Below are positions 45,441 through 58,969 of a DNA stretch of 64,000 nucleotides, piece after piece. The notes beneath the pieces were generated by a model. That model saw nothing but the letters and a program-made list of their open reading frames with translations. It had not been told where the DNA came from and did no database searches. The position numbers and the translations under genes are program-made. This DNA comes from Diphasiastrum complanatum (lineage: Eukaryota; Streptophyta; Lycopodiopsida; Lycopodiales; Lycopodiaceae). Numbering within the stretch: the first letter of the stretch is position 1; each line of letters starts with the position of its first letter. Where the stretch lies: NCBI GenBank assembly GCA_029204225.1, contig CM055101.1:29995975-30059974 (forward strand). Direction: 5' to 3'.

Positions 45441-47010
45441 AAAAGCTTTGAAGAAGCTTTATGAGTCCAAGTCTACATCAAGGGTACTAACCTTTTAGGA
45501 GGCAAATCTTTCAATGTTTGCAAAAGAAGGATGAAAGTGCTCCTGCTTATGTTTCGAGGGTTAAAGCATTCAATGATGAGTTAGCATATATTGATGAAAA
45601 CATTAAGATAGTAGAACTTGTTCAAGTTGTTCTTAATGGCTTGTTGGATGATCATGCTAATCTTGTTCATAGTCTTGATATCCAAAAGACTTTGCCAAGT
45701 ATGGTGTAAATTTGCAAGAAATCTTGGTGAATGAGGAGTTTAGGCATCTATCAAGAGGAGGATCTACTTCCATTTCTCAAGTTGGAGAGGAGGAGGCTAT
45801 TTTCTCAAAGGGCAATTTCAAGGGAAAAGGCATAGGCAAGTGGTCTAAAGGGCAAGATCAAGGTGAGGCTTCTACTTTTGTTGGCAAGAGGAAAGACAGA
45901 TCTAAGCTAAAATGTTTCTATTGTGGAGTCAAAGGACATTTTTCTAGTGAGTGCTTCAAGAAAAAGAGAGATCAAGATGAGAAGGAAGGAAATTTCACTT
46001 TTGATGAGGATGGTATTTGTGAGCAAAATTCAAGTGATTTATTTTTTATGTCTTCTTGTTTGCTAACCAATGATGGAGATATTGATCCATGGTGGATTGA
46101 TAGTCGAGCAAGCTTTGATATGACATGTCACAAAAAGTACTTCACTTCTTTGGTGCCTTATGAAGGAGAGAATAAGGTCATCAACATGGCCAATGATGGT
46201 AAAGTTGTTATCGAGGGCATTGGTACTATTCCTATTTTTCTCTCATCTACAAATAGAAATGTTTGTTTCATACCTTCCATTACTATTAGTGAGCTTAGTT
46301 TGTGTCAAATGGTTGACAAAGGGCTCAAAAAGGAATTTGTTTGCGATTCTTGATTGACAAACAAGAATGGAGTCTTGATTGTTGAAGAGAAGAGACAAGG
46401 TGAGCTCTACAAACTTGATGAAATTGCTCCTTCTAGTATGAAGGCAAATAAGCAATTTGGTGAGCTTTGTTGAATGTCAAAGTCACAAAGGTTGGCTTAT
46501 TCTACTATCTAGCTCAAGATCTAAGATGCCTTTTCAGTTAGTACATTTGGATGTACATTGTATGAGTTCTTTGAGTAATGGAGGAGCAAAGATGTTTGTG
46601 AGTCGCATTGATGTCTTTAGTAAATATTGTTGGACTTATCTTCTAAAGAGTGATGATTTCATATTTGATGTCTTTCTCAAGTTCAACAATGTTGTGGAGA
46701 GTTATTTCAACATGAAGATTAAGTGGTTAAAGTTGAAGAATGGAGACCCCAAAAAATCTCAAAGAGATCTGTGTGGCACATGGGATCAAGAGGGATTTCA
46801 AACTCAAGGTTCTATATGATATAAAATAGAGGAAGAGAATTCTTTTTGAAAGAGCTAAATCTGTGAGGGTGAATGCAAATCTTCTGAAGTCATTTTGGGG
46901 TGAAGTTTTGATGTGTGCTAACTTTGTTTGCAATAGGTACTCAAATCAAGACCTGGAAGGTAAGAGTTCATATGAGGTCCTTTTTGGTAAGAAGCCATGG
47001 AGGAATCATG
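45441..47010 (+). pseudogene. Copia family B gag-protease-integrase, copy 2
   Basis: Gag from about 45450 with a frameshift near 45500 and TAA near 45708, CCHC knuckle CFYCGVKGHFSSEC, protease PWWIDSRASFD (DSGA altered again), then FLSSTNRNVC, TGA at 46351-46353. Integrase core: LVHLDVHCMSSL and FVSRIDVFSKYCWTYLLKS, then MRVNANLLKSFWGEVLMCANF from 46863. The target of the family-A insertion is uninterrupted here (near 46697-46715). RT absent. Confidence 0.9.
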
Positions 47011-47226
47011 GCATTTACATTCTATTTGGTTCTTCATGTTCCAATTACATCTTGACTTGTAAAATTGATGTAAGAAATAGTGAAGCATCCAATGTGGACA
47101 CTATTCTCTATATCAATTATGAAAGTTACTTTAAAACCATAGAAAGGAGGTCTATTCTTAGAATCGAGATCATTCTTAAGAGGGATCTAACTTCTATGTT
47201 AAAACTAGCTGAAGAGGGAGTTTGAG
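47011..47226 (+). other. Family B conserved tail
   Basis: An open stretch (FKTIERRSILRIEI) matching 17725-17938 that is joined to integrase by a deletion of RT and RNase H. Same junction type in both copies, so family B may be a nonautonomous deletion derivative. Confidence 0.55.
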
Positions 47227-47945
<719 letters not shown>

Positions 47946-47984
47946 AATTGGATCTTAGTGATCTGATTTTCTTCACAATTTTCA

Positions 47985-48290
47985 GGTCACATCCAGAAGG
48001 ATACAAGCTCAAAGGTAAAGAGCACCTTGTACGCAAGATCCAAAAAGCTCTCTATGGACTGAAACAGTCCCGAAGGGCCTGGTTCTCGAAAAATCAACGG
48101 AGTCCTTGTCGAAAATGGTTTCATTCCAAAATCAACTTTCAAGTCTACTTTTACTTCCTTCATAATCATTGCCTTACATGTTGATGATACATTGTTATTT
48201 GGTAATGATCTAAAATATTTGAAAGATGTCAAGGGCATGCTCACTAAGGAGTACGAGATGACAGATTGGGCCATCCACAATCAGTAGATA
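47985..48290 (+). pseudogene. Copia RT middle fragment
   Basis: HPEGYKLKGKEHLVRKIQKA, LYGLKQSRRAWF, then frameshifts, a palm piece with HVDDTLLFGNDLKYLKD and EYEMTDW. The DD pair is present but in another frame. Confidence 0.82.
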
Positions 48291-48429
48291 GATCAATAAG
48301 AACCAGTAAAGGTACATATTGTACTTAGTCAATGATCTATAATGATCATTCAATTCTACATATCAGTAGATAGATCAATAAGATAGAATCAAGAATAGAT
48401 GATCAATGTTTGGAGCTTTTTGAAATTAG

Positions 48430-49415
48430 CGCAACTTAACAATAAGCTTTGACTCTTACTACAAAGTCAATATGTATTCCACAATGTGGAGATTGTATTG
48501 ACTTAACGCTTAACTTATTGCAAAAATGATATCTCATGAATTTCTTTAAGACAAGTATAGAGGAAAGAATTGAGTGCCAAGGAAATGGCAACGCTTCAAA
48601 TCAATCAAGAGACCTGGGCTCGAATCCCAGCAGCCACACCATAGTGGATTAATTTCAAAAGAAATAAAAAGATCTAAGAGAACAACGAGCAAGAGAGAGA
48701 GAGAGAGAGCACTCAGTTTGTATAAGTACATACTTTAATAATGTTGTGAATAAGGGTATGTTGCCAATACATAGCATGAGAGAGATGAGGTGACGACATT
48801 TGAAAGAGTGTGTCAGCTCTTCATAGTACCTACTCGTTCATGTACTATATCTACTAGTGTGAACACAACCCTTCATAGTAACTACTCAATTCTGTTGGAA
48901 TGCATCACTCAAACAACCTATGTCTATAGTTAGAAGGGCCTTATTAATCCTCCCATGTCTGTAGACAAGAGGTTATTGGTAGACTGTCCACACTCCAAGT
49001 GCAGAGGTTCTTAATCGAGGACCTATTGTCTGGTTCTTGTAACCATCACTCTTGATTCCAAAAAAAATGTAAACTGAAGGAACATATGTCTATAGATAGG
49101 AGGTCCTTATTATTCCTCCCATGTCTGTAGACAAGAGGTTCTTTGCAGACTATCCACACTCCAGGTGCAGAGGTTCTTGAACGAGGACCTATTGTCTGGT
49201 TCTTGGCATGATACATCCATGTAGTCTAGAAGCGTCCTCTATTTTTCATGTATGGGCAGTAGAGTCGCCCCTTTTACTGTGGTTCTATTATTCAAGACAA
49301 GAGGGTTGTATGAGGGCTTGGGCTCTCAGAGAATCTCCAACGTTTTGTGTTCTGTGCTGTGTTAAAGTCTGACAGTGCTATATGTATTCTTGAATCTATC
49401 TTGTTGTGCAGGTGT
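48430..49415 (+). repeat. Repeat D, copy 2
   Basis: Copy of 3180-4059 with a short GA run and an internal tandem duplication of about 130-165 bp (48907-49038 and 49083-49205, CTCCCATGTCTGTAGACAAGAGG in both, shortened here to its core). Confidence 0.75.
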
Positions 49416-49539
49416 TTCGAACATGTTATGGGCCCACTATCACTTTAGTTGTGTCAGATATCCAAGGCTTTGCAAATTCCTGCCTACTACTCTAGTTACT
49501 ATTCAGTTCAAGGCAAACAAAATTATGTGCATAGTCAAG

Positions 49540-49620
49540 TCCATCAGTACTGGGCCATTGAGAGGTTTGATGACTCCAACTTCACATTGTGGAAATCACA
49601 ACAACAACTGGTTTAGCAAT
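49540..49620 (+). pseudogene. Copia gag start fragment
   Basis: YWAIERFDDSNFTLWKSQQQL is, trimmed to its core FDDSNFTLWKSQ, the conserved N-terminus of copia gag; a stop follows at once. It lies about 130 bp after repeat D. Confidence 0.65.
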
Positions 49621-49869
49621 GGATGGCATAAATCCTTGTGGTGTTCGAGCCTCAACATGGTCCATGTGGCCAGTTGTTCTTGTTAATTATGATATTCCTC
49701 CATGGCTAAGTACAAAGACCATTGATTGAAGAATTGTCCAAGCTTTGGAATGGTGTCAATGTGTATGACATCTCAAGGCCTTTGCAAGAAAGAAAATTCA
49801 CTCTTCGTGTTGTGTATTTTGCATACTAAGTGTTGCTTACCCGCAATTCGTATCCTGCTCACTATGACA
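49621..49869. other. No recognised feature
   Basis: Between two oppositely oriented copia pieces; possible decayed gag. Confidence 0.4.
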
Positions 49870-50280
49870 TGGAAATTTTCTCTTCAATGGTCCCATTGAG
49901 AAAAGCAGTATGGACATCCATTTGATGGACTTCGAGATCTACTGTAGTTGCAAAGAAAAGTTGTAGTCAGATCGAAAAATGTTTGAAAACTGGGCTGAAG
50001 GTCTCAGAATAATCGAAATCTAAAATCTGGGAATAGCCTCTGGCGACCAGTTTGGCTTTGTATCGATTCAGCCTTCCTTCAGTATCATTATCGAATTTCT
50101 TTCCTTTAGTAGCTCAATGGTTGTCCACGTTTGATTTTGTATCAGTGAATCGAATTCCGTGTCTATCGCTGCTTTCCATTGATCAACATCAGGTGTAGAC
50201 ATTTTCTCTGAAACTGTATTTGGTTCATGCACGAAGTAGCAGGCTGCATCGTCCATAAAACGAGATGGAGGTCGTCAAGG
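49870..50280 (-). pseudogene. Copia RT start fragment
   Basis: Minus strand: DVDQWKAAIDTEFDSLIQN, QTWTTIEL, then after a stop or shift YKAKLVARGYSQILDFDY, FSPVFKHFSI, VHQMDVHTAFLNGTIEEK. RVT_2 start up to the AFLNG motif; nothing beyond. Confidence 0.88.
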
Positions 50281-50459
50281 TCAATTCGAGCTTCTTGGCT
50301 GAATATTGATCTCCTGATGTGATTTGACCCATACTCATTTTATGAGTCAATATCGATTTTTTGGTTTTCGATCATAGGGCCTTTTTCGATACATGGATTG
50401 GAAATTTCTTAGATACTTGGATCGGAAATTTCTCGGGCTTTCTCCTTGTGGTTGATAAA

Positions 50460-50900
50460 TCAATCTTCCACAAAAATGACATATCTGCTCATGAATGTTT
50501 TTTCTGTTTCCAGATTGTAGAGCTTATATGCCTTGTGATATGGGGAATAGCCAATGAAAATAGCTTTCATGCTTTTGTCATCTAGCTTCTTTCTAAGATC
50601 TTCGGGGATTTGAGCATAAGCAGTGCATCCAAACACTCTAATAATCTTGAGTGATGGTTTTGATACTGTCCACACCTCATAAGGTGTCTTGCCATTCAGG
50701 GCTTTGGTGATGGATCGATTTTGTAGATAGGCAACTGTAGTAATAGCTTCTGTCTAAAATTTTTTCGGAAAGAGAGGCATGGGATAGCATGCTCTTGGTG
50801 CCCGATTCTTTCGTTCAGCTACACCATTGGAATGAGGTGAGTAGCTAGTTGTGAATTGTTGATGTATTACGTTGGCCTTGTGGAACGTCTTGAACTAGTC
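50460..50900 (-). pseudogene. Copia integrase C-terminal fragment
   Basis: VAERKNRAPRACYPMPLFPK holds the catalytic Glu region, then AYLQNRSITKALNGKTPYE, VWTVSKPSLKIIRVFGC and AIFIGYSPYHKAYKLYN. Same strand as 49870-50280 and in the correct order, with the linker (50281-50459) decayed; probably one element. Confidence 0.88.
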
Positions 50901-51089
50901 TCTGAGTTGACATTTGTTGAATACTATTCTAACTTTTGCTCATCAGTCTTTCCATACATTTCTCATTTTTTCATTTCTGTTTTTCTTTTTTGATTTTTTT
51001 TTCTTTTCCAAAAGAAAACATCAACCAAATAGTGAAAACAAAAAATCAAAAAACAATCAAAATAAAACCATAGTGTTGGATCATGGTAA
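50901..51089. other. T-rich/A-rich junction between copia and gypsy pieces
   Basis: Contains long T and A runs; no gene. Confidence 0.45.
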
Positions 51090-52760
51090 TTGAACTGGCG
51101 CAACTGGCTGCTAGAACTTGTGTAATCGGCTGTCATTCACTGGAATATCAAATGTTTTCCATCCAAATGTTCCAAAATAGCTGCTCCATAGTTCATGATT
51201 TCTTTGACTTTATATGGTCCTTCATCGGTAAACTTCAATTTTTTTTTGATCATCTTGGTCTTATACATCAATGCTCGATCTCCTTCTTTCAGATCTTTTT
51301 TGTGTAATCGACGATCGTGCCATGCCTTACGGTGGGCTTTCTCTTCTACTAATGCATGAACTTCAATCTGGTTTCACATAATTTATACGGAGTACTAAAT
51401 CGTTGTATAACAAAAAAGTATTCCAACAAACACTTTATTGTTTGGTTAACAAAGTGTACCACAATCAATGACGATTTTGATAGGACATTTGAATCTAATA
51501 ATGATGTGTTCATAGAGAAATTTAGTCGTAGATTTTGCGTCCGCAACTTTAACAGCTTTGGCTTCAACCCACTTTGTCATATAATCGGTTGCTACGATGA
51601 TATATCTGGCTTGAGATCCTCTTGCTATAGGATGAATAGAACCAACATGGCCCCATTTCTCAAATGGTGCTTGTGATAAAATCGGATGTAAGGGTATATA
51701 GTTTTGTCTCGTAGGACGTCGTGCTTGTTGGCAGACATCACAAGACTGAATATAATTTTTGGTGTCTTTATGAAGTGTAGGCCACAAACACCTTGATTGC
51801 AAAAGCTTGCGAACAGTGATATTTGTAGAAAAATGTCTTCCGCCCATTCCATCATGTGAAAACATGATTAATTCAGGTATTTCATGCGATAAAACACGTC
51901 TTCGAAGAATATCATCCATTCCGCGATGATACAATTGTCTAGCAATCGATTGATAAGGTTGAGCCTTATGAATCAATTGTCTCTTTTGTACTTTTGTCAA
52001 AGAGTCATTAGGCTGTCCTAACATTAGATACTCAACAATATCCGCTGCCCACTCTCAGGTACTACGTCAACATAAAATAACGTAGCATTTGGTAGTTCAT
52101 CATCCACTTCAGTGTTGACTGGTACGGATTCAACATGGTCAGCTAGATATTCGAAAGTCAAATTTTGTTAATAAAAGTAAGCATCTTGCAATACGCCCTG
52201 TAGTATATGTCTTGTTTACCAAATAAAGCAACGGTTGGTCATCCATATAAAATGCAAAGTGCGTTTTCATAACATAATGTCAAAAAAGTTTTACAATAAA
52301 AATCATGGCCAACGTTTCACGTTTCGATGTTGAATAACTTTTTTTTGAATCTGTAAGTCGTCTTTCTGCAAATCGTATGGGATAGTCTTTCTTGTATTCA
52401 CATGGCTGCGTCAAAACTGATCCAATAACATATTTCGAGGCATCAATGTGAACATGAAATTAATTGTCCAATCTGGAGCATGTAGTATCGGTGCTGAAGC
52501 TAATGCTTTTTTCAATTTTTCCTGGTGGTGATAATTCCACAATGACTTCGATGTTGAAATAATCCATAACAATGTCATGTCTTGATACCACATGCCCGAG
52601 AACAACTCCATGAGAAACCCATATCTGACACTTTTCTGGATCTAAGGAGATTTGATACTTGCGACAACGTTCAAATGCTCTTTCCAAACGATCTAGGTGG
52701 TCTATATCTACACTATGGACTCCGAGGTCATCCAAGTAGATTTCAAGAAATTTCTGTATA
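51090..52760 (-). pseudogene. Ty3/gypsy RT C-terminal half, RNase H, integrase
   Basis: In minus-strand order: RT palm end EIYLDDLGVHSVDIDHLDRL with catalytic YLDD (about 52740-52690), EKCQIWVSHGVVLGHVVS; RNase H remnant with several stops (52450-52040); integrase HHCC zinc finger (HDGMGG, then CDVCQQARRPTRQ), core with IIVATDYMTKWVEAKAV, and the C-terminal block AWHDRRLHKKDLKEGDRALM, YKVKEIMNYGAAI near 51350-51095. Frame stops occur near 52030, 51446 and in RNase H. The first integrase Asp region reads WGHVGSIHP instead of the usual D-containing WGLDFVGPI type. The missing N-terminal RT half is on the same strand at 62878-63733. Confidence 0.92.
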
Positions 52761-53483
52761 GATTTTCAATCAAAGACTATCTTAGTTCAAATCTGGAAAA
52801 TTTATCTAACACATGACAATAATTATATTTCTATTTTTTGGAAAAAGATCTATGAACAAACGATCGACACTTCTAAAAATGATGAATTCTCAGAACCAGA
52901 ATCAAATTGTAACAGAATTGTCCAAAATTTGACAATTTTCTAGATGAACCATCAGTTTGACCTTATGTTTTAAGAATTAATGTTCGTCGACCTTGTGAAT
53001 CGGACAAATGTTCATTTTTTTGTATTTTTTCAGGTTTTGGGTGTTTTTTCGTGTTTTCTGATGGTTTTTTTGATGTTTTTGAAAATCTGTAGGGAAGGAA
53101 TGCTCACCCTTCAAACTATAAGTTTTGTGATCAAAACCGGAGGCGCTTGCAACTCCGCAAACGTTTCCTAGAAGAGGTTAAAAAATTATCAGCTTTGATG
53201 ACAATTTTTGCCTCCTTTTGACCAATATTTGGCAAATTTGACCGATTTTTGTTTTTTTTTTTCTGATTTCTCAAATCCAAATGGATCTTAAGAATGTGAT
53301 CTAAATAGCTTCCTTTGTTCAATAATCAGATTTCAAACAAGAAAAGCCACTCAAATCAAGCAAAAATCTCCTCCAAACTATCCCTAAATACAATTTCAAC
53401 ACTATTCATGCCACGACAAGATGTCTATTACAAGCTAACCATCCAACAAACATGCTGGAAACTGAAAATTTGGCATAGCTCTT
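52761..53483 (-). other. Gypsy leader-like AT-rich region
   Basis: On the minus strand it follows the PBS at 53484-53496. No gag recognised. Confidence 0.4.
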
Positions 53484-53496
53484 GGCAATGGCGACA
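53484..53496 (-). promoter_or_regulatory. Gypsy primer-binding-site candidate
   Basis: Minus strand TGTCGCCATTGCC, close to the TGGCGCCGTTGCC site of plant gypsy elements, four bases after the LTR end CCACCACA. Confidence 0.65.
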
Positions 53497-53500
53497 AAAT

Positions 53501-54374
53501 TGTGGTGGATCTCTTTCCTAGCCTAACCTCAACCCAAGATCCAAGCAATCTAGCATCAGGGAGAAGAAGTCAATTGTCACGCGTAGGTTCGTTCCCAAGG
53601 GAGCGATAGCATATCTCAGATTTCAGCATGAATGGAAGATCCACATCTAACTCTAACATCCATTAACCCTAAGCAGTAACACTACACCGAAGTAGGGAAT
53701 CTAGAATACTCCCTCTGAAAGTTCTTATATTCTCTTTTTTTTATCCATACCAATATCGGATCCAAGCGCGCTAGCTGATTAACCTACGATCCACAATGAA
53801 GATAGCTTACTCTTTCTCTCTCTCCTTTCTCTCTCATAAAAAGTATAAGAAATAACAATTCCCATAACATTCAAATCCAACAATTAGCAAATATAACAAA
53901 AGCATGAGAGATGGAGGAAAAGAGTTAGAGAGCAAGGACATTCACATATCCATTCCATAAGAGAACCAATCTGCTTGTATTGAAATGAGAATATAAACAT
54001 GATTTCCAAACTCGAGTTTGGCACTATTTATAACAGAGAGGAGGGCCTTGGCCTCAAGTTCCTATTGGCCCATTTCTACCTATCCAACTATTCAAACTTA
54101 AAAAAGAGTGAGAACCCATTCAATAATCGAAGGGAACCAACTTGAATTTGAATTTGAACCAATTTTGGTGGGAGTCCCAAGGTTATTCACTAACTTGACA
54201 TTTAGGCCCTGCGACATTAAGAGTCTGACAAAAAGGCCTAAAGTCCTTTTATTAACTTTCTAATTATCAAATAACTATGTGATCATCGGGTTGGACTTAC
54301 ACACGCAGGGTGCCAAATCCCTCTCACTTATTAGCTAGGGTTAGGGTTTCCTTGAGATCGCAAACCCTCCAACA
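53501..54374 (-). repeat. Gypsy-type LTR candidate (874 bp)
   Basis: Minus strand TGTTGGAGGG to CCACCACA (TG...CA), PBS-like sequence after it and a purine-rich GGGATGTGGGG before it. A TATA-like CTATTTATAAC occurs on the reverse strand near 54028. No second copy in the window. Confidence 0.6.
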
Positions 54375-55199
54375 CCCCACATCCCATGTTAATCTTCGTC
54401 AGCCAATGTCCAAAAGAGCTATATGTAATGAATTTCAAGAGTCATCGCATGGTGCAAGATCTACTCAAGAGAACAAGACATAGATTGAAGAGGAGAGGGA
54501 TCCAAGTTAACCTACACAAGAATTAAGTGGTTCTTTGTCACAGCTAGAAAATGTCATTGGCACGTCCTCATATTATAAGTCAGAGCCAAAATTGAAAGGA
54601 GAATACAATAGAGACTTTCAATCCATACCACTACTAACAAATCATCAGAAGCAATTGCTTACAAGATCTAAAGGTACAAAATGTAGTTTATTGCTCATCT
54701 TCTTGCTTACAAAAGATGAGCTTAAAGGATATTGAGGAATTATGATGAAATGTTGTTTCTAGGAGAAAAGATGAAAAAATTTATTATTTTTGTTCAACTA
54801 TGAGGCCATATAAAAATTGCTTCTCATATTTCTTGAAAACAACAAAAGTTTGTCGCAAAGTTTTTCTTTCCATTCTAATAATCTCGTCGTACTGGTAAGT
54901 TGAATTTGACATTAATCAAATTTTAGTTTTAATTTTTTTGCAATACCTAAATTATCTATTTATTTATTAGAATTCTAATCACAACTTTGTCAGTTTATAC
55001 AAGAAAATTCTATAAAGTTGTCTCCACCAGAGGTGAGTACATATTTGCATTTGCTAAAAATATGACATCATTACTCGAGTGCAAGTCTAACTTCAAGTTC
55101 GAGTGATCAGTATTGAATCTCGGCTTTGTCTAGTAGCTTTCAAGCTATCTCGTTTCTACTCCTATCCTATTCTATGCTTTAGTAGGCAGATTTGTGAGG
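54375..55199. other. No recognised feature
   Basis: AT-rich; no protein motif recognised. Confidence 0.45.
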
Positions 55200-55480
55200 G
55201 TGTTTATCACTCCAAAACTCTTTGGACCAATTTTTCCCTACGCTTTTCGTCTCTCTTTTTAATTCGACAAGTTCCTTCTAGATGGCCTACCCTATCATAG
55301 TATCCACATATTGTAATCCAACAATCATTAGTAGCATGATCCTCTTGGCAGTACCGACACAATGGTATGGACTCATGGGCATAGTGTTGATTTCTAAGTT
55401 GTCTCACATCTAGAGTCAAACCTAGCAATGTTGCATGCATATCTCCCATATGTTGTTTGACCATCTCTACTAATTCATGA
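55200..55480 (-). pseudogene. Gag-like double zinc knuckle fragment
   Basis: Minus strand encodes CRYCQEDHATNDC followed by ICGYYDRVGHLEGTC, a pair of CCHC-like knuckles as in gypsy gag, then a basic tail (KKRDEKRREKL). The first knuckle has shortened spacing and the second has lost a Cys (GYY). Decayed. Confidence 0.5.
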
Positions 55481-56144
55481 TGCTCATTCTTAACCTTGTC
55501 ATTAGGGTTCGTTGAATAGCCTTGCCTCTATAGGTACCCACTTAAGAGTACCCCTAGCCAGGTGAAGAAGTCAATCGATCGTAGGCATAGGGTCCTCATC
55601 TGGTTCGCAGCTAGTCCCTATGAGAATTGTTGGGCCCGTAGGCCAACCATAATGAGTCTAGATCAATAACACGTCTATGATTATCTTTATCAATTCCTCT
55701 TAGTAATGACTCGTCTAAAATATGTGATATTCAATCATCAACTCCAAGAATTCTCCTCGCACTCTCCTTGCGGGATCAGCACATAGATTTGTGTGATGCT
55801 AACCACCTTAACCTTCACTAATTGGATTGTATTTCAAAGCCACATGTGACACAAGTCAAAAGATATTAGGCACGTGGCAGACGACCTAAGCAACATACTC
55901 ATCCAACCAGCAAATTCTCAAGACATTCCATTGGTATGATAACTACCTTTCAGCCAACATTCTCTTATCAAGTTTACTACTAGCAGACGCACCAAATTTG
56001 TTATGCTTTTTCCTCACCATGGGATCAACATAGAGGAGGGAATAACTTAACAGGGTGCAACACTTCCAGTATCGTGCTGCTACGAGGATGGCTGTACATG
56101 TCTCAACTTGATTCTAGACTGGGGATCCCTGACATGTTTTATCA
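55481..56144. other. No recognised feature
   Basis: Possibly further gag debris upstream of the knuckles; not recognisable. Confidence 0.4.
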
Positions 56145-56350
56145 ACCAAACCTTCCATGTCGAGTATAGACCTGGCTCCTGTATTCCAGGGAGATACGGT
56201 GAGATTACCATTTTAACATACACAGGCACATATACGATTCAAATCTCTATTTCAATGATGATTCACTTGAAAACTTTTCTTAGTTCATATCAAGACACCA
56301 AAGTACTCGATAACATTCTCAAGAGAAATGTGGCCCATCAAGAAATCTGA
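56145..56350. repeat. 200-bp inverted repeat, copy 1
   Basis: Reverse complement of 59640-59845 (CCATGTCGAGTATAGACCT, GAGATTWCCATTTTAACATAC, CAAGACACCAAAGTACTC in both). Confidence 0.85.
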
Positions 56351-56439
56351 GACCCGAGAGGGTTCTTTTCTTCAACGACTCCATCTGTTCACAGTGATGT
56401 GGCTCAAGGTATGATGGTAAAAAATGATTGACAATGTAT

Positions 56440-57290
56440 CTTTTCTTTCAACTCTCTGAAGTGCGATGGAATTCAGGGACAAGTCATCAATTTATCTCTT
56501 CCTTCATCTCTCTGAAGTGCGATGGAATGGGCGCATTTCTGAGAAGCTCTCTTTGAACTCTCTGTAGGCTCAGAGATGAAAACACGATTTATAGAGATAC
56601 CATATGATCTCAAAGTATCTTCTGGTTGCCACAGACAACGCTTCTTCAATACATTTGCTTAGGTAGTAGTTGTGCATGCCTTAAGAGCAGCATTCAACAC
56701 TCAGAGCTCTGCATCGTTTCATTCTGCAGCTCCTTTAGAAATCAGAATGATGAAGGCAAACTGCTCTTCTTCTGGCAGAAATCAAGCAGCTTTCACAGAT
56801 GTTAAAACTGTCTATCTCTGACAGCGATGGAAGGCAGAAACTTCTCAAAAGAACCTACTCTGTTTGCGATGAATGAGCAGAAGAGTGATACTCATAGAAG
56901 GAAAGTTGATTCGAAATGCCTCTCTTGTAGCGATGGATCAGAAACAATTGTATGTGTCTGTAGCAGCGATGGCTCAGTTCAGAATGATGCTCAGAACAAC
57001 AATAGAGGTGACAGTTAGTAAGATAAAATCAGCAGCGAACCTTCTTTCAGAATTATTGATGAATCATTACTCTCAAATATAATGAGCAGTAGGCATTCTG
57101 CCTTAGATTGGTGATCATGCATTCATCTCAAATGTGATGGACAGTGGCTATACATTCTCTGGTTTGTTGATAAAACATTCCAATTGCGATGGGCAGTAGG
57201 TATTCTACCTCTGGAATCATTGATGAAATATTCTCAAGTGCGATGGTGGGCAGTGGTAGAGCACTCTATTGGCAGCAGAAGTTTCTATCG
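56440..57290. repeat. Degenerate tandem repeat with GCGATGG core
   Basis: The motif (A)GYGATGGR recurs near 56461, 56517, 56824, 56930, 56967, 57133, 57186 and 57240. Between 57050 and 57260 the unit is about 55-65 bp and includes GCAGTRGGTATTCT and TTGATRAA. Units are diverged. Short frames across it have no domain. Confidence 0.6.
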
Positions 57291-58380
57291 GACCTTTTGA
57301 TAGTATTTTTTCTCAGAAAGGGCTCGGAATGCAGCGACGGACTAGCTCCTCAATTAGCTCCAAGAACGGTATTCCTCAAGAGAGACATTGCTAGCTTTGT
57401 GACAGCGTAGTGACTTCTTGGTAGGCCCACAGTTGGTAGTACTAGTCTGAACAGACGTTACGCAAGTCTCTGCTCTCAAATAAACTCATATTTTTATCTC
57501 TCAAGTAATTCTCAAGAGAGTCTCCTATATTCAAAGAACTATCATTCTCCCAACAAATTCATAGCTGGCTCACTAAGACATTTAAACTCAACTTTCCCAC
57601 TTCCCAAAAGTGACAATGGAAGTCCAGTATGATGCTTATGTCTTCGCCCATAGTGCTTGCCAAAGCTCCCAATGAAGCCCTCTTAAGGATGGAGTTTAAA
57701 GAGATATTGAAGATTTTACCTATGACTTCTACTCTTCACACACTCTTGAAGGTATGGCAGAACTGAAAATGAGCTCTCAACTAGGGTGCTTCAAGAATGC
57801 TCCAAAGCTCACAATGATAAAAGTCTTCCATTGAATGAGTTCTAAAAGAGATCCCAAATTACAATAGGTGAAATAGAATGGAGTCTCTACCTTTCCCACA
57901 TTCCTCACACCTCAAATCAAACTCTCAAGAAGCACGGATCAACATCATCGTGCTTATTCAAACAGATATAATCATGTGCCTTCTTGTAATTCATTACTTC
58001 AGCTTCCAATTCTCCAAGTTTATTTTAAAATTCATTATGGAGCATACACACGACAAAATTTGAAGAATGAATCTTTTCTAAGACATGAATGCTGGAAAAT
58101 TATTTATTTACAAAGGTTCTGCATCACAAAATGTTCAATTTTGTTGCATTAATATTAATTGCATTCTCGATAATATATATCTATCCAAGGAGTTGCAATG
58201 TACAAGGTCACCGTAGTACTCATCATTGTCCACAAATCTAAGAATTACCCTAAAATATTGTCCATAAACATAAGAATTGGTAAAAAAATCTTAATAAATG
58301 TCGCTAAATTCTTGACAAACATTGCTACTGCTAATTATTCCTCGCTAGTTTTTTTAAGTCAACTATCCATAGCCTGGCAA
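57291..58380. other. No recognised feature
   Basis: AT-rich, CTCAAAG-rich sequence, no frame above about 60 codons. Confidence 0.5.
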
Positions 58381-58383
58381 CAT

Positions 58384-58960
58384 TTACAGGGATGGATATC
58401 CATCGGGGCGACAGTCAATTTGAAATTCCCTTTCTACTCCTTTTGGCGTTATTGGTCCTCTTGCCAACAAAAGTAGAAGGCTCACCTTTATCTTGTCCTT
58501 TAGTGCAATTGCCTTTGTACTTGCCATCGAACTTCCCCTTTCAGAACATAGCCTCCTTCTCTCCAACTTGAGATATGGAAGTAGATCCTCCTCTTGCTAG
58601 AAGCCTAAACTTCTCATTCACCAAGATTTCTTACAAGTCCTCCATACTTGGCAATGTCTTTTGAATAGAAAAACTTTGAGCAGATTTAGCATGATCATCC
58701 AACAAGCCATTAAGAACTACTTCAACAAGTTCTATCTCCTTAATGCTTTCATCAATACATGCTAACTCGTCATTGAGTGCTTTAACCCTCAAAACAAAAG
58801 CATGAGCACTTTCATCCTTCTTTTGCAAACTTTCAATATTTGCCTCCTACGAGCTAGAACCCTTGATGTAGACTTTGACTCATAAATCTTCTTTAAAGAT
58901 TCCTGAGCCGCTCTAGATGTAGTGTAGTTACCAACTTCCTGTGGAAATTTGTCAACTATC
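58384..58960 (-). pseudogene. Copia family B gag fragment, copy 3
   Basis: Minus strand: QKKDESAHAFVLRVKALNDE, ELVEVVLNGLLDDHAK, then after a shift GGSTSISQVGEKEAMF and DKGEPSTFVGKR. Ends before the zinc knuckle. Lies head to tail against LTR B of the opposite strand. Confidence 0.88.
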
Positions 58961-58969
58961 TCGTTAAGA

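Noticed and set aside
48600-48640. A tRNA gene
   Set aside because: Only a B-box-like stretch is present; no acceptor stem, D arm or anticodon arm could be paired.
51356-51676. 106-codon plus-strand frame
   Set aside because: It is the antisense of gypsy integrase.
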